From: Nocardia albiluteola
GTDB taxonomy: Bacteria > Actinomycetota > Actinomycetes > Mycobacteriales > Mycobacteriaceae
DNA length: 64,000 nucleotides
Direction: 5' to 3'
Assembly: GCF_018860155.1 (NCBI RefSeq)
Contig: NZ_JAHKNI010000009.1
Location: 1-64,000, forward strand
Below the pieces are notes generated by a model. That model did no database searches and was not told the DNA's origin. It saw nothing but the letters and a program-made list of their open reading frames with translations. A program made the position numbers and the translations under genes. This document shows, piece by piece, positions 55,588 through 64,000 of the stretch; the first letter of the stretch is position 1; every line of letters starts with the position of its first letter.

Positions 55588-56955
55588 TTACCCATCGCCC
55601 GTGCCACCACCCGCGCGACCGAGTACATGACGTAGACAGGAGTCCAGATCCGAGTGGCGAAACCGGTATCCGGCCGCGATGAGGCGAGCGGGGGCCACCC
55701 GTTGACTGGCCGCCGCCAGCTCCCGGGCGCCCTGCTCACCCAGCAACACCGCAGGACCCCAGCGCGGTACCGGCAGCAGCGCGGGCCGGCGCGACACCCG
55801 CGCCAACGCCGCGGTGTAGTCGATGTTGCGCACCGGATTCGGGGCCACCGCGTTCACCACCCCCGACAGCTCCGGATCCCATAGCGCCCGGTGATAGATC
55901 TCGACCAGGTCGTCGATACCGATCCACGACAACCATTGCCGGCCGTCGCCGATCCGGCCGCCGAGCCCAGCGGCGAACAGCGGACGCAACAACCGAAGCG
56001 TGCCGCCACGCGGGGATTGCACGATACCCGTGCGGATCCGTACCACACGCGTACCCGACTGTGCCGCGGGCCGGGCCGCGTCCTCCCAGCGCTCCACCAG
56101 CTCGGCCAGGAAACCCGGCCCGCGCGAAGAAGTCTCGTCCAACAGTTCGTCACCGTGATCAGGTCCGTAGTAGCCGATGGCCGAGGCCGTGACGAACGTC
56201 GGCACCCCGGCCGCGGCAGCACGGTCGGCGAGAGCTCCGGTGGGGCCGACCCGGCTGTCGGCGAGAGCGCGGCGGTGCGCGGCGGTGAACCGGCCCGCGA
56301 TCGAAGCGCCCGCCAAATGCACCACGGCGTCGACACCGTCGAACAGATCGGCCGCAGGCGCCGCGACGTCCCATTCTCGCTCGTCCGCACTGCAGGCCGG
56401 GCGGCGGACCAGCCGGATCACGGTGTGCCCGCCGGTGGTCAGAAACGCGGATAACGCCGATCCGACCAGGCCCGACGAGCCGGTCATCGCGACCACCGTC
56501 GGCCGGAAGCCCTGGGCGTTCGCGCGGTGATGCGCGGCGAGGTCATCGGCGAGCTGCCGGTAGCGGTAGTCGAACATCGGCCGCAGCAGTCGCGCAGGGA
56601 CAGGCGTGGTAACCGTATCCGCGACCCGGGTGCGGCCGTGGTCGGCCGCCTCGAACTCGTGGATGTGCCGCCATGGCACCAGTCGTCCCACCGGTGCGGA
56701 CGTAAGTCCTTCGACCGCGGTCTCATCGGCAAAAGACCGTGGTGGATCGTAGGCTGCCGGCACGTGCCGGGCCACCCACCGCAGCCCGCCTGGTAACCGC
56801 AGAACCGCGCAACCGTCACACAGGGAATCGGCCTCGGCCACGATCGTCACCGGATGCCACGGAGGCACCAATCTGGCCAGCGCCCCCGGGCGGGAGAACC
56901 ACTCGAAGACCTCGTCACGCGATTGGGCCACCACACTCGAACACTCGATGCCCAT
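55588..56955 (-). CDS. SRPBCC domain fused to TIGR01777-type NAD-dependent epimerase
   Basis: A 455-residue two-domain protein. Residues 1-145 are a START/SRPBCC ligand-binding fold (SSVVAQSRDEVFEWFSRPGA, VPPWHP, HIHEF). Residues ~155-450 are an atypical extended SDR with the cofactor motif MTGSSGLVGSALS, VVHLAGASIAGRF, SAIGYYG and the TIGR01777 tail (RVAPARLIAAGYRFRHSDLDSCLRHVLG). The two domains are often separate genes and are fused here. ATG 56955 is preceded in frame by GTG 56958. It is convergent with the lipocalin and belongs by content to the light-response cluster. The substrate is unknown. Confidence 0.9.
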   Translation of the reverse strand: MGIECSSVVAQSRDEVFEWFSRPGALARLVPPWHPVTIVAEADSLCDGCAVLRLPGGLRWVARHVPAAYDPPRSFADETAVEGLTSAPVGRLVPWRHIHEFEAADHGRTRVADTVTTPVPARLLRPMFDYRYRQLADDLAAHHRANAQGFRPTVVAMTGSSGLVGSALSAFLTTGGHTVIRLVRRPACSADEREWDVAAPAADLFDGVDAVVHLAGASIAGRFTAAHRRALADSRVGPTGALADRAAAAGVPTFVTASAIGYYGPDHGDELLDETSSRGPGFLAELVERWEDAARPAAQSGTRVVRIRTGIVQSPRGGTLRLLRPLFAAGLGGRIGDGRQWLSWIGIDDLVEIYHRALWDPELSGVVNAVAPNPVRNIDYTAALARVSRRPALLPVPRWGPAVLLGEQGARELAAASQRVAPARLIAAGYRFRHSDLDSCLRHVLGRAGGGTGDG

Positions 56956-57214
56956 CACCCGACTGTAACCCCTCCACCGATAGGCTTGACCAGTGCCGAT
57001 GCATCAGCGCGGCCCCTTTCTGGCGTATTCGGATCCCACCCCATGCTGGCGAACAGTTCCCGGTTCGCGGCGCGGGCCGTGTCCATGCTCCCGCCGGAAC
57101 GCCAGCCATCGGCTGTGGTGGGTCGCGCAATACGGGTGGCGGCCGACCGCGTGCTGAGCGGCACGTTCGGCGGCATCGGGCAGATCCGGTTGGCCGGGCC
57201 AGGCTCGATGCCGT

Positions 57215-57970
57215 TCAGGGACGCCCGCGTTCCCCGAGCCTCGTGAGCCACTCACGCAGAAGACCGGCCTCGGCCGGACTGAACAGCTCTCGCGTCAGCG
57301 GGTCGGCGCCACCCTGGGGCGAAAGGACCGCGAGCAGGGCATCCGCGCGCGCCGACGTGATCACCTCGGGATCGTTCCCCGGCGTCGGTTCGGTGGTCAC
57401 CGAGTCGAGCACCGCGTCCCGAAGCGGCTTGATCAGCTGTGGATCGCGCAGCGATTCGGGTTGTGCCAGCAGCAGCAGGACCGCACCCGTGGTGGAGGCT
57501 TCGATGGCGCGCGTCGCCGCCTCCACGGGAACCCGGAGACGTCCCTGGGTGTTCGCGCGTTCGAGCATGTGCCGCAGGATGTCTGCGTTCTCCTGGGCGG
57601 CCGCCGGTCGCCGCCCGGGTCGCACGTTGCCGTACATGAGCGCGTAGATCGCCGGGTTCGTGAGCCCGAACTCGACATGAATGTCCCACCCTCGGCGGAG
57701 GTCGTCGACGGCGTTTTCGCTCGGCTCGAACGCTCGCTTCTCGGCCAGGTAGGTCTCGAACCCGAAACTGGCGATGCTGTCGAGCAATCCGTCCTTGTCC
57801 TGGAAAAGGCGGTACAGCGTCGGGGTTTGCACCCCGGCTGCCGCCGCGACCGCACGCGTGGAGATGCCGGTTGGGCCGACCTCGGCCAGCAGTTTCACCG
57901 CGGCTTCGAGGATGCGCTCCCGCTGGTCGTCCCTGCCGCCTGCCGTTGTTCGCTCGAGGTCGCCTGCCAT
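57215..57970 (-). CDS. TetR family transcriptional repressor
   Basis: A 251-residue regulator. The N-terminal HTH is RERILEAAVKLLAEVG, ISTRAVAAAAGVQTPTLYRLF, followed by an all-helical ligand-binding domain. I place the start at ATG 57970 (MAGDLERTT); the open frame continues far upstream under the next gene without coding character. It is divergent from a flavodoxin-type gene (58073), its likely target, with two palindromes in the 102-bp gap. Confidence 0.92.
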   Translation of the reverse strand: MAGDLERTTAGGRDDQRERILEAAVKLLAEVGPTGISTRAVAAAAGVQTPTLYRLFQDKDGLLDSIASFGFETYLAEKRAFEPSENAVDDLRRGWDIHVEFGLTNPAIYALMYGNVRPGRRPAAAQENADILRHMLERANTQGRLRVPVEAATRAIEASTTGAVLLLLAQPESLRDPQLIKPLRDAVLDSVTTEPTPGNDPEVITSARADALLAVLSPQGGADPLTRELFSPAEAGLLREWLTRLGERGRP

Positions 57971-58000
57971 ATGCCGATGGTAACAGAAATTCATTGACGT

Positions 58001-58017
58001 TGACATTGACGATGTCA
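58001..58017. promoter_or_regulatory. Inverted repeat, possible TetR operator or promoter part
   Basis: TGACAT-TGACG-ATGTCA, 6-bp arms, in the gap between the TetR gene and the flavodoxin-type gene. TTGAC recurs three times in and before it, so a -35 element may overlap. Confidence 0.5.
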
Positions 58018-58032
58018 CGCCAATACAGTTGC

Positions 58033-58049
58033 CACTGTTAACAACAGTG
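58033..58049. promoter_or_regulatory. 17-bp palindrome, likely TetR operator
   Basis: CACTGTTAACAACAGTG: perfect 7-bp arms around AAC, 24 bp before the flavodoxin-type start. Its size and position fit autorepression plus control of the divergent gene. Confidence 0.65.
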
Positions 58050-58072
58050 CTCACAACGAGAACGGAACTTGC

Positions 58073-58657
58073 ATGAACCCCATCACCGTCGCGATCGCCT
58101 ACTTCTCCGGCTACGGGCACACCCTCGCGCTGGCCACCGCCGTCCGAGACGGCGTCGAGTCCGTCGCCGACGCCGACGCCGCAATGGTGAACGTGGCCTT
58201 CCCGGCAGAGACCGACTGGGAGACGCTCGACGCGGCCGACGCAATCATCTTCGGCACCCCCACCTACATGGGAACCGCATCCAGCGCGTTCCACGTCTTC
58301 GCCGAAGCGACCTCGAGCCGCTGGTCGAGGCAGGCCTGGAAGGACAAGCTCGCCGCTGGATTCACCAACTCGGGATCCATGAGCGGCGACAAGCTGCACA
58401 CCCTGCAGTACCTGTCCCTGCTCGCGGCCCAGCATGGAATGCATTGGATCAGCCTCGGCCTGATGCCCGGCTGGAACACGACAACCAGCAGCCAAGACGA
58501 CCACAACCGGCTCGGCTTCTACCTGGGCGCAGGCGCGCAAACCTGGAACGACCAGGGCCCCGAGGCGGTCCACGCAGCCGATCTCGCCACAGCGCGATAC
58601 CTCGGCACACGGGTCGCCACCCAAGCCCGCGTCTACCGCGGCGCAGTCCTGGCCTGA
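58073..58657 (+). CDS. Flavodoxin-fold NAD(P)H:quinone oxidoreductase-like protein
   Basis: A 194-residue protein with the flavodoxin/WrbA fold. The FMN phosphate loop is YFSGYGHTLALA (res ~10-21). The isoalloxazine loops are FGTPTYMGTASSAFHVF (~63) and AGFTNSGSMSGDKLHTL. NAD(P)H-dependent FMN proteins of this type reduce quinones by two electrons and protect against redox stress. It is divergent from the TetR gene, with the palindromes just upstream, so it is probably induced by a quinone-like ligand (inference). Confidence 0.88.
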   Translation: MNPITVAIAYFSGYGHTLALATAVRDGVESVADADAAMVNVAFPAETDWETLDAADAIIFGTPTYMGTASSAFHVFAEATSSRWSRQAWKDKLAAGFTNSGSMSGDKLHTLQYLSLLAAQHGMHWISLGLMPGWNTTTSSQDDHNRLGFYLGAGAQTWNDQGPEAVHAADLATARYLGTRVATQARVYRGAVLA

Positions 58658-58789
58658 CGCGTACCACTGGGTGTAGCGCGCCCGGACCTCGTCACCTCGG
58701 CTACCGCGCTTCATGCGGCCGGACGCTGGACGCGATGGCCGAACGGGCGGGCAGGGGCGCGTTGTTGTCACGAGGAGATCAGGCCGTGC

Positions 58790-59164
58790 GTCCTGCCCAC
58801 CAGAGGCCCCGGCGACCGGACATCCCTGGCCAGGACTGCTATCCACCCGCTGGATCCCACCTCGGTGCTCATTGCCGGACGTATCGGTGAGTGGACGTTC
58901 ATCTACGACGATCTGGGCGAGACCCGCTGCCTGTGGCACCTCGAGCAGCGCCCACCGGTCCACACGACCGCGGCCCTGTCCGCCCCGGGGAAGGTCGCGG
59001 CCACCGGCAGCGTCGCGATGACCGGGCACGTGGGTTTCGCCTACGCGGTCGACGGGCAACTCCTGGTGTTCCACACAATGCGGATGATCTGTGCCCTTGC
59101 CGGGCTGCCCCGCACCCTGGACGAGCTTCGCGACGTTCCGCTGGTGATCGCGCCGTACGAGTAG
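58790..59164 (+). pseudogene. C-terminal fragment of a small actinomycete protein (DUF6461-like)
   Basis: An open frame in the same phase as the preceding gene reads TAIHPLDPTSVLIAGRIGEW, then TGHVGFAYAVDGQLLVFH and ends VPLVIAPYE. The sequence looks coding from about 58825 on, but no start codon with an upstream signal exists before GTG 58865, which would cut into the domain. It is probably a 5'-deleted remnant. The family guess is weak. Confidence 0.4.
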
Positions 59165-59182
59165 TGGCTGGAGGACTGGGGG

Positions 59183-59857
59183 TCAGCCGCGAGGACCAGC
59201 TCGGTGAGTTCGTGGCGGGATGCCGGAATCGGTACCCGCACCGAGCAATCCGTTGACCACATGCCGCGCCATGCTCACGCTGTCGTCGTCGCCGAGGCGC
59301 AGTGCCAGATTGACGGCATTCAGCACGGCGGCGACTTGGAAGGCGGCCTCCTCGGGATTGAGGGGCGCGATCTCGCGGGCCGCGGCGGCCAGCCGGAACT
59401 GCGTCGCGAGAATCGCGACCCAGTCCCGCTGTTGCTGCCGCAGCGCATCCCGGACCGGCCCGGGCCGGCTGTCGAAGATCGGCAGGTTCGCGCCCCAGAA
59501 GCAACCGCCGGGGAACAGCGGCCGCGCGGCATAGTCGATCCATCCGTCGACGAGGGCGCGGATGCGTGCGACGCCCGCAGCACAGTCCCGGGCGGGCCGC
59601 ACAACCGCGTCGACGAAGGCCTCCTGGGCCGCTTCCACCGTCGCGAGCTGCAGCGTCTCCTTGGTCCGGAACAGGGTCTGAATACCGGCCTTGCTGACGC
59701 CGAGATCCTCGGCGAGACGCCCGAAGCTGAGGCCGTCGAGTCCGTCCAGCGACGCGATCTCGACCGCGCGCCGGGTCACCGCACGCCGGGACCGCGCCCC
59801 GCGCTGTAGCCGTCGATCGGTGCTTTCCTCGGCCGTCTCATGCCCGGATATGACCAT
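59183..59857 (-). CDS. TetR family transcriptional repressor
   Basis: A 224-residue regulator from ATG 59857. The HTH reads RRAVTRRAVEIASLDGLDGLS, FGRLAEDLGVSKAGIQTLFRTKETL. The ligand-binding domain has a conserved RPLFPGGCFWGANLPIFD segment (TetR_C_16-like group). It is divergent from the DHA2 exporter (59987), whose promoter region carries two inverted repeats. Confidence 0.92.
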   Translation of the reverse strand: MVISGHETAEESTDRRLQRGARSRRAVTRRAVEIASLDGLDGLSFGRLAEDLGVSKAGIQTLFRTKETLQLATVEAAQEAFVDAVVRPARDCAAGVARIRALVDGWIDYAARPLFPGGCFWGANLPIFDSRPGPVRDALRQQQRDWVAILATQFRLAAAAREIAPLNPEEAAFQVAAVLNAVNLALRLGDDDSVSMARHVVNGLLGAGTDSGIPPRTHRAGPRG

Positions 59858-59872
59858 ACAGTCGATCGTATG
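59855..59872. promoter_or_regulatory. Inverted repeat at the TetR start
   Basis: CATAC-N8-GTATG overlaps the TetR start codon and faces the exporter. Possible autoregulatory operator; the arms share GTAT with the second repeat at 59906. Confidence 0.4.
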
Positions 59873-59905
59873 TTGCTGATCTCCTGCGCGCGAGGTTGCA
59901 ATATA

Positions 59906-59923
59906 AATACGTGCGACCGTATT
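59906..59923. promoter_or_regulatory. Inverted repeat upstream of the DHA2 exporter
   Basis: AATACG-TGCGAC-CGTATT, 6-bp arms in an AT-rich stretch 63 bp before the exporter start. Likely TetR operator. Confidence 0.6.
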
Positions 59924-59986
59924 CTTTTTGGTGCCGGTGGAGCTCGGTGCGTTGCCGAGATCGATGCCGATGAGAAGGGACGCCTG

Positions 59987-61411
59987 ATGGATGGCATGAC
60001 TACCACTTCGACCACGGACAGGACGGCGGCACCGCGACCGGTCCGTGATCGTTCGACGGCGATCGTGTGGGTCCTGTGCTCGGCCGCGTTCATGGCGATG
60101 CTGGACGTATTCGTCGTGAACGTCGCGTTCACGAAGATCGGTGAGTCCTACCGGGGTTCCTCGCTGGCCGATGTGAGCTGGGTCCTCAACGGATATGCGA
60201 TCGTCTACGCGGCACTGCTGATCCCGGCGGGGCGCTTCTCGGATCGGTTCGGGCGCAAGGCCGGATTCCTGGTCGGGCTGGGCATTTTCACGCTGGCGAG
60301 CCTGGCCTGCGCGGCGGCTCCGTCGCTGTGGGGGCTGGTGGCGTTCCGTGTGCTGCAGGCGGTCGGCGCCGCCGCTCTGACCCCGGCCAGCCTGGGGTTG
60401 CTGCTCACCGTGCTGCCCGCGGCACGGGTGCCGGGCGCGGTGAAGATTTGGGCGACAACGAGTTCCGCCGCCGCGGCGTTCGGTCCGGTGGTCGGCGGCG
60501 CACTGGTCGAGGCGTCCTGGCGCTGGGTGTTCCTGATCAATCTGCCGGTGGGCGTGGTGGCCGGGGTCGCGGCCGTGCGGCTGGTGCCGAATCTGCGGCA
60601 GCAGGTGCAGGCGCGGGTGCCCGACCTGCTCGGAATCGTGTTGCTGATCGTGGCGATCGGAGCGTTGTCGCTGGGCCTGGTGAAGAGCAGCGAATGGTCG
60701 TGGTCCGGTGCCGCGACACTCGGGGCGCTGGTCGTCGCGGTGGTCGCCGTGGTCCTATTCGTGGCACGGATGATGCGGCATCCGAATCCGGTGGTGTCGC
60801 CGGCCCTGTTTCGGGTGCCGACGTTCATGTGGGCCAATGCCACCGTGCTGGCGTTCTGCGCCGCGTTCGGGGCGTGGTTCCTGAGTATTGCCCTGTGGTT
60901 GGAGAACGCGGCCCACTACAACACCCTCGAGACCGGGCTCGCCATCGTCCCGGGACCCATCCTGGTACCGATCTTCGCCGTGGTCGGCGAGCGACTGATC
61001 AAACGAGTGCCGGTGGGAGTCGTTGTGGCCCTGGGGGATCTGTTGTTCGCCAGCGGCGTGCTGCTGGTGCTGGCCACTGCGTCCACGCCCGTGCGGTACG
61101 CCACCGAGGTACTGCCGGGGTGGGCGATTTCCGGCATCGGCATCGGCCTCGCGCTGCCGAGCATGATCGCCTCCGCGGCCGTCGATCTGCCGGCGGACCA
61201 GTCCGCTACCGGCAGTGCCGTGGTGAACACCGCCCGCCAGCTGGGCTATGTGCTGGGCGTCGCCGTCCTGATCGCCGTCCTCGGGTCGCTCGATGTCGCG
61301 GCCGACCGGATGCTGAGCGCGTTCCGGCACGGCTGGTTGTTCGTCGCTGTCGTTGCCGTAGTCAGTGCGGCAACAGCATTCGGCATCACCTCGCGTAATC
61401 GTCAGTCGTAG
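59987..61411 (+). CDS. DHA2-type MFS drug exporter (EmrB/QacA group)
   Basis: A 474-residue membrane protein from ATG 59987 (GAGAAGGGA site). MFS landmarks: FMAMLDVFVVNVAF (motif D1), PAGRFSDRFGRKAGF (motif A), FRVLQAVGAAALTPASL, and motif C in AFGPVVGGALVEASWRWVFLINLPVG, all typical of 14-helix drug:proton antiporters. The C-terminal half has GIGIGLALPSM and the VNTARQLGYVLGVAVL helix. It is controlled most probably by the divergent TetR and followed 22 bp later by an SGNH hydrolase gene. The drug substrate is unknown. Confidence 0.92.
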   Translation: MDGMTTTSTTDRTAAPRPVRDRSTAIVWVLCSAAFMAMLDVFVVNVAFTKIGESYRGSSLADVSWVLNGYAIVYAALLIPAGRFSDRFGRKAGFLVGLGIFTLASLACAAAPSLWGLVAFRVLQAVGAAALTPASLGLLLTVLPAARVPGAVKIWATTSSAAAAFGPVVGGALVEASWRWVFLINLPVGVVAGVAAVRLVPNLRQQVQARVPDLLGIVLLIVAIGALSLGLVKSSEWSWSGAATLGALVVAVVAVVLFVARMMRHPNPVVSPALFRVPTFMWANATVLAFCAAFGAWFLSIALWLENAAHYNTLETGLAIVPGPILVPIFAVVGERLIKRVPVGVVVALGDLLFASGVLLVLATASTPVRYATEVLPGWAISGIGIGLALPSMIASAAVDLPADQSATGSAVVNTARQLGYVLGVAVLIAVLGSLDVAADRMLSAFRHGWLFVAVVAVVSAATAFGITSRNRQS

Positions 61412-61433
61412 CCGGAAATTCAGGTAGGTGACC

Positions 61434-62111
61434 ATGCCGACATCGGCAATGACCGAACAGTCCGATCCCTTCTGCTTATCCGAGATGACCGCCGCAGCAT
61501 TGCTGTTCGACGCTCCGTGGCTACGCTTCGGCGTGATCGGCGACAGCCTGTCGGCCGGCGTCGGCGACCCCACACCTGGCTACACGAACAAGGGCTGGGC
61601 CGATCGGGTCGCAGCTGTACTGACGCGGGCGTGCCCCGGTGCCCAGTACCTCAACACCTCGGAAATCGGGGTGACCACGGCGGGAACCATTGCCGGCCAA
61701 CTCGACCGTATGGTCGAGTTCGGCCCGGACCTCCTGCATCTGCCGTGCGGTCCGAACGATATTGTGCGCCGCAATCCAGATTTCTACGAGATCGAACGAA
61801 CAATGCGGCACATGTACGACCGCGCGGCCGGCACCGGCGCCCTGCTGACGACGTTCACGCTGGGCAGGGCATATGTCGTCCCGTCATTTCCGGACTGGCA
61901 CAACCGAACCCGGACCATGAACGACATCACCCGCCGCCTGGCCGCCGAATACGGGGCCGTGGTCGTCGACATGTGGAATCACCCGCTCAACGACCGGGAC
62001 AACCTCCTGAGCAAGGATCGAATCCATTTCTCGACATCGGGTCAAGCGGTCATGGCAACCGAGGTCGTCCAGCAACTGGCGCACGTACTCTCCAGCCGGA
62101 CAGGCGAATAG
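61434..62111 (+). CDS. SGNH/GDSL-family hydrolase
   Basis: A 225-residue esterase/lipase-type protein. The catalytic Ser is in VIGDSLSAGVG (block I), Gly/Asn in CGPNDIVRR (block III) and the Asp-His pair in KDRIHFSTSG (block V). Usual size, without a signal peptide. ATG 61434 follows AGGTAG; GTG 61428 is an alternative. It is 22 bp downstream of the DHA2 exporter and probably in the same transcript, so it may deacylate the exported compound (inference). Confidence 0.88.
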   Translation: MPTSAMTEQSDPFCLSEMTAAALLFDAPWLRFGVIGDSLSAGVGDPTPGYTNKGWADRVAAVLTRACPGAQYLNTSEIGVTTAGTIAGQLDRMVEFGPDLLHLPCGPNDIVRRNPDFYEIERTMRHMYDRAAGTGALLTTFTLGRAYVVPSFPDWHNRTRTMNDITRRLAAEYGAVVVDMWNHPLNDRDNLLSKDRIHFSTSGQAVMATEVVQQLAHVLSSRTGE

Positions 62112-62182
62112 CTCTGGGTACCCGAGTCGGCGCGAGGCTCTGAGCGCATGTGCCGCTTCCGATCGTCGCGGTGAACAGAGGC

Positions 62183-62818
62183 TCAGTCGCGGTCGGTTGT
62201 GACGAGGGCGGCCAGCATGTGGGTGACGCGGGCGGCGAGTTCGGGGGTGTCGATGCCCATGTGGGCGGCGCGCTCGCCGAGTTTGCCGTCGAGGATCAGT
62301 GAGGCCAGGCCGTGGGCGAGGCTCCAATAGGTGAGGGCCAGGGTTTCCGCGTTCTCGGCGGGGACTATCCCGGCTCGGACGGCGTCGGCGATGGCTTGTT
62401 CCAGGACGGCGAAGGCGGCGTCGCCGGCGTCGCCGGCGTCGCCGGCGACGGTGTGCTCGGCGTGTTTGCCGGACTCGACCAGTTCGGGGCGGAACATCAG
62501 GCGGAAGTAGGACGGATTGGTGACGGCGAACTGCACGTAGCTGTCGACCATGGCGGACAGTGCGGCGGCCGGATCGGCGGCGGCGCGCGCGGTGAGCAGT
62601 TCGTCGCGCAGTAACTCGAAGCCGCGCGCCCGGAGTGCCGCCAGCAGTGCGGCCCGGTCGGCGAAGTGGTGATACGGCGCACCGGGGCTCACCCCGGCTT
62701 CGCGTGCGACTCGGCGCAGGCTGACCGCTGCCAGCCCTTCGGCGTCGATGAGCCGCAGGGATACCCGCAGCAACTCCTCGCGGAGGTCGCCGTGGTGGTA
62801 GCGGTCCTTGGTCGGCAT
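62183..62818 (-). CDS. TetR family transcriptional repressor
   Basis: A 211-residue regulator from ATG 62818 (MPTKDRYHHGDLREELL); GTG 62842 is possible. The HTH is LRRVAREAGVSPGAPYHHF. The ligand-binding domain is of the WHG type (VTNPSYFRLMFRPEL). A 9-bp tandem repeat (GTCGCCGGC, ~62422-62452) encodes a Gly-Asp-Ala run in a loop. It is divergent from the epimerase at 62906, its likely target. Confidence 0.9.
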   Translation of the reverse strand: MPTKDRYHHGDLREELLRVSLRLIDAEGLAAVSLRRVAREAGVSPGAPYHHFADRAALLAALRARGFELLRDELLTARAAADPAAALSAMVDSYVQFAVTNPSYFRLMFRPELVESGKHAEHTVAGDAGDAGDAAFAVLEQAIADAVRAGIVPAENAETLALTYWSLAHGLASLILDGKLGERAAHMGIDTPELAARVTHMLAALVTTDRD

Positions 62819-62905
62819 GCGACGAGGGTACGGGGTTGACACTGCCGACTCCTCTCATCTATACAGTGATTACATTCTAAACACTGCTCAAATTGGAGTG
62901 CGGCA

Positions 62906-63952
62906 ATGTCCGATCTCGTTCTAGTCACCGGCGCCTCCGGCTATCTCGCTGGGCACGTCATCACCGAACTGATCAACAACGGCTATCGCGTGCGTGGGAC
63001 GGTGCGCTCGTCCGGTCGCGCCCGGATGCTCGACCACCTGCCGAACACAGTCGAACTCGTCGAGGCCGACCTGAGCTCGGATCGAGGCTGGGACGCGGCG
63101 TTGGCCGGGTGCCGATTCGTCGCGCACACCGCCTCTCCCTTCCCGGTCGGCGTTCCCGAGGACGAGAACGAGCTCGTGCGGCCCGCCGTGGACGGCACCG
63201 GACGGGTGCTGCGCGCGGCAGCGGCCGCGGGTGTCGAGCGCGTCGTGCTCACCTCGTCCTGCGCCGCGATCTCCGGCGGCGACTCCCGCGGACGCCTACT
63301 CACCGAACAGGATTGGGCCGATCCGGAGAGTATCGAGGCCTACTTCAAGAGCAAGACCCTCGCCGAGCGTGCCGCGTGGGACTTCACCGCAGAGCATCCG
63401 GAACTCGAGCTGGCCGTGGTCAATCCGGCCATGATCATCGGACCGATCCAACATGCCGGCGAGCCCGGCACCTCCGTCGCCGGCATCCGTGCCCTGCTGG
63501 CCGGAGGGATGCCCGGCGTGCCGCGACTGGCGTTCGCCACCGTGGATGTTCGAGACGCGGCCGTCGCGCACCGGCTGGCATTGACAACGCCGGGGGCGGC
63601 GGGCAACCGCTACATCCTTGCCCGCGAACAGCTTTCGCTTCCGGACATGGCCCGGATCCTCGCCACCCGGTATCGAATCACCACCCGCGTGCTCCCCGAC
63701 TTTCTGGTGCGCCTCGCCGCCCGCTTCGACGCGAACGCCCGTGCCGCCACCCACTATCTCGGCCGCACGGAACACGTCTCGGCGGCCAAGGCCCGCAGCG
63801 AACTCGGCTGGACCCAGCGCCCTGTGGAGCAGACTCTGTTCGACACGGCCGAAAGCCTCATACGATTCGGGTTGGTCGCAGATCCGGGCAGGCCGAAACG
63901 CGCACCGGCCGTGGGCAACAGCGCCACTTCCGCCGGAATCCGCACCACCTGA
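62906..63952 (+). CDS. NAD-dependent epimerase/dihydroflavonol-4-reductase-type SDR
   Basis: A 348-residue extended SDR. The cofactor motif is VTGASGYLAGHVI (res ~7-19), the Arg after the second strand (TVRSSGRARML) favours NADPH, and the active site YFKSKTLAE gives the Tyr-x-x-x-Lys pair. VVNPAMIIGP and a substrate-binding C-terminal domain match dihydroflavonol reductase-like and cinnamoyl-CoA reductase-like enzymes. In bacteria these reduce varied aldehydes or ketones. ATG 62906 has a GGAG site upstream. It is divergent from the TetR regulator at 62183-62818. Confidence 0.92.
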   Translation: MSDLVLVTGASGYLAGHVITELINNGYRVRGTVRSSGRARMLDHLPNTVELVEADLSSDRGWDAALAGCRFVAHTASPFPVGVPEDENELVRPAVDGTGRVLRAAAAAGVERVVLTSSCAAISGGDSRGRLLTEQDWADPESIEAYFKSKTLAERAAWDFTAEHPELELAVVNPAMIIGPIQHAGEPGTSVAGIRALLAGGMPGVPRLAFATVDVRDAAVAHRLALTTPGAAGNRYILAREQLSLPDMARILATRYRITTRVLPDFLVRLAARFDANARAATHYLGRTEHVSAAKARSELGWTQRPVEQTLFDTAESLIRFGLVADPGRPKRAPAVGNSATSAGIRTT

Positions 63953-64000
63953 ACCGAATCGGCTGCCGCAATCCAGATCCGCGTCGGCGACATGATGGCC

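Noticed and set aside
56956..57214. A possible short coding remnant on the plus strand ending in FGGIGQIRLAGPGSMPF
   Set aside because: It looks weakly protein-like but has no start signal, no recognised family and overlapping frames of equal quality, so I left it unannotated.
57971..59074. Extending the TetR gene to the far end of its open frame
   Set aside because: The extension lies under the flavodoxin-type gene and has no coding character; ATG 57970 directly precedes the HTH.

Overview
The window is high-GC actinomycete DNA. I infer a Nocardia-like member of the Mycobacteriales. The reasons are WXG100 proteins, two CpnT-like N-terminal domains, paired YbaB/EbfC-like genes beside WXG genes, GTG/TTG starts and ATGA/GTGA stop-start overlaps. 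No rRNA, tRNA, CRISPR array or IS element was seen.

Region 1 (1-37092) is a type VII secretion (ESX/WXG100) effector locus without its core secretion genes. A Gly/Ser-rich protein is cut by the window edge. It is followed by a GT-B glycosyltransferase, a WXG100-like Gly-rich protein that overlaps the transferase stop, and one uninterrupted reading frame of 33.8 kb coding for 11,275 residues (about 1.2 MDa). The giant protein begins with a CpnT-like secretion domain and a polar linker. It then carries a SecA-like ATPase, a calpain-like protease, an alpha/beta hydrolase and a long beta-rich duplicated region. After these comes a string of toxin-type modules: OTU protease, ADP-ribosyltransferase, papain-fold (Tox-PL) domain and four more calpain-like domains. 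Between them lie several copies that have lost catalytic residues (pseudo-OTU, pseudo-calpain, truncated hydrolase) and four copies of an unrecognised 110-155 residue repeat. The C-terminus looks like a bipartite nuclear localisation signal. This protein is the main discovery candidate.

Region 2 (37098-48929) holds an MFS exporter and a sensor kinase in one operon. Next is a WXG operon: an acidic unknown protein, two YbaB-like proteins, a second CpnT-like protein with a His-rich tail, and a small WXG100 protein. On the minus strand are a second, paralogous kinase and an overlapping TAXI-type periplasmic binding protein. An AT-rich regulatory region, a coiled-coil protein and an OmpR-type response regulator follow.

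Region 3 (48945-52283) has a LysR regulator divergent from a small protein and an SDR dehydrogenase, followed by a decayed MFS symporter.

Region 4 (52270-56955) looks like a B12-dependent light-response regulon: photolyase, a MerR/CarH-LitR-type regulator, a lipocalin and a TIGR01777 epimerase. A 15-bp motif carrying an 11-bp direct repeat occurs upstream of the photolyase/regulator pair and again upstream of the lipocalin.

Region 5 (57215-63952) contains three TetR regulators, each divergent from its likely target. The targets are a flavodoxin-type oxidoreductase, a DHA2 MFS exporter followed by an SGNH hydrolase, and an NAD-dependent epimerase. Two of the intergenic regions contain clear palindromes.
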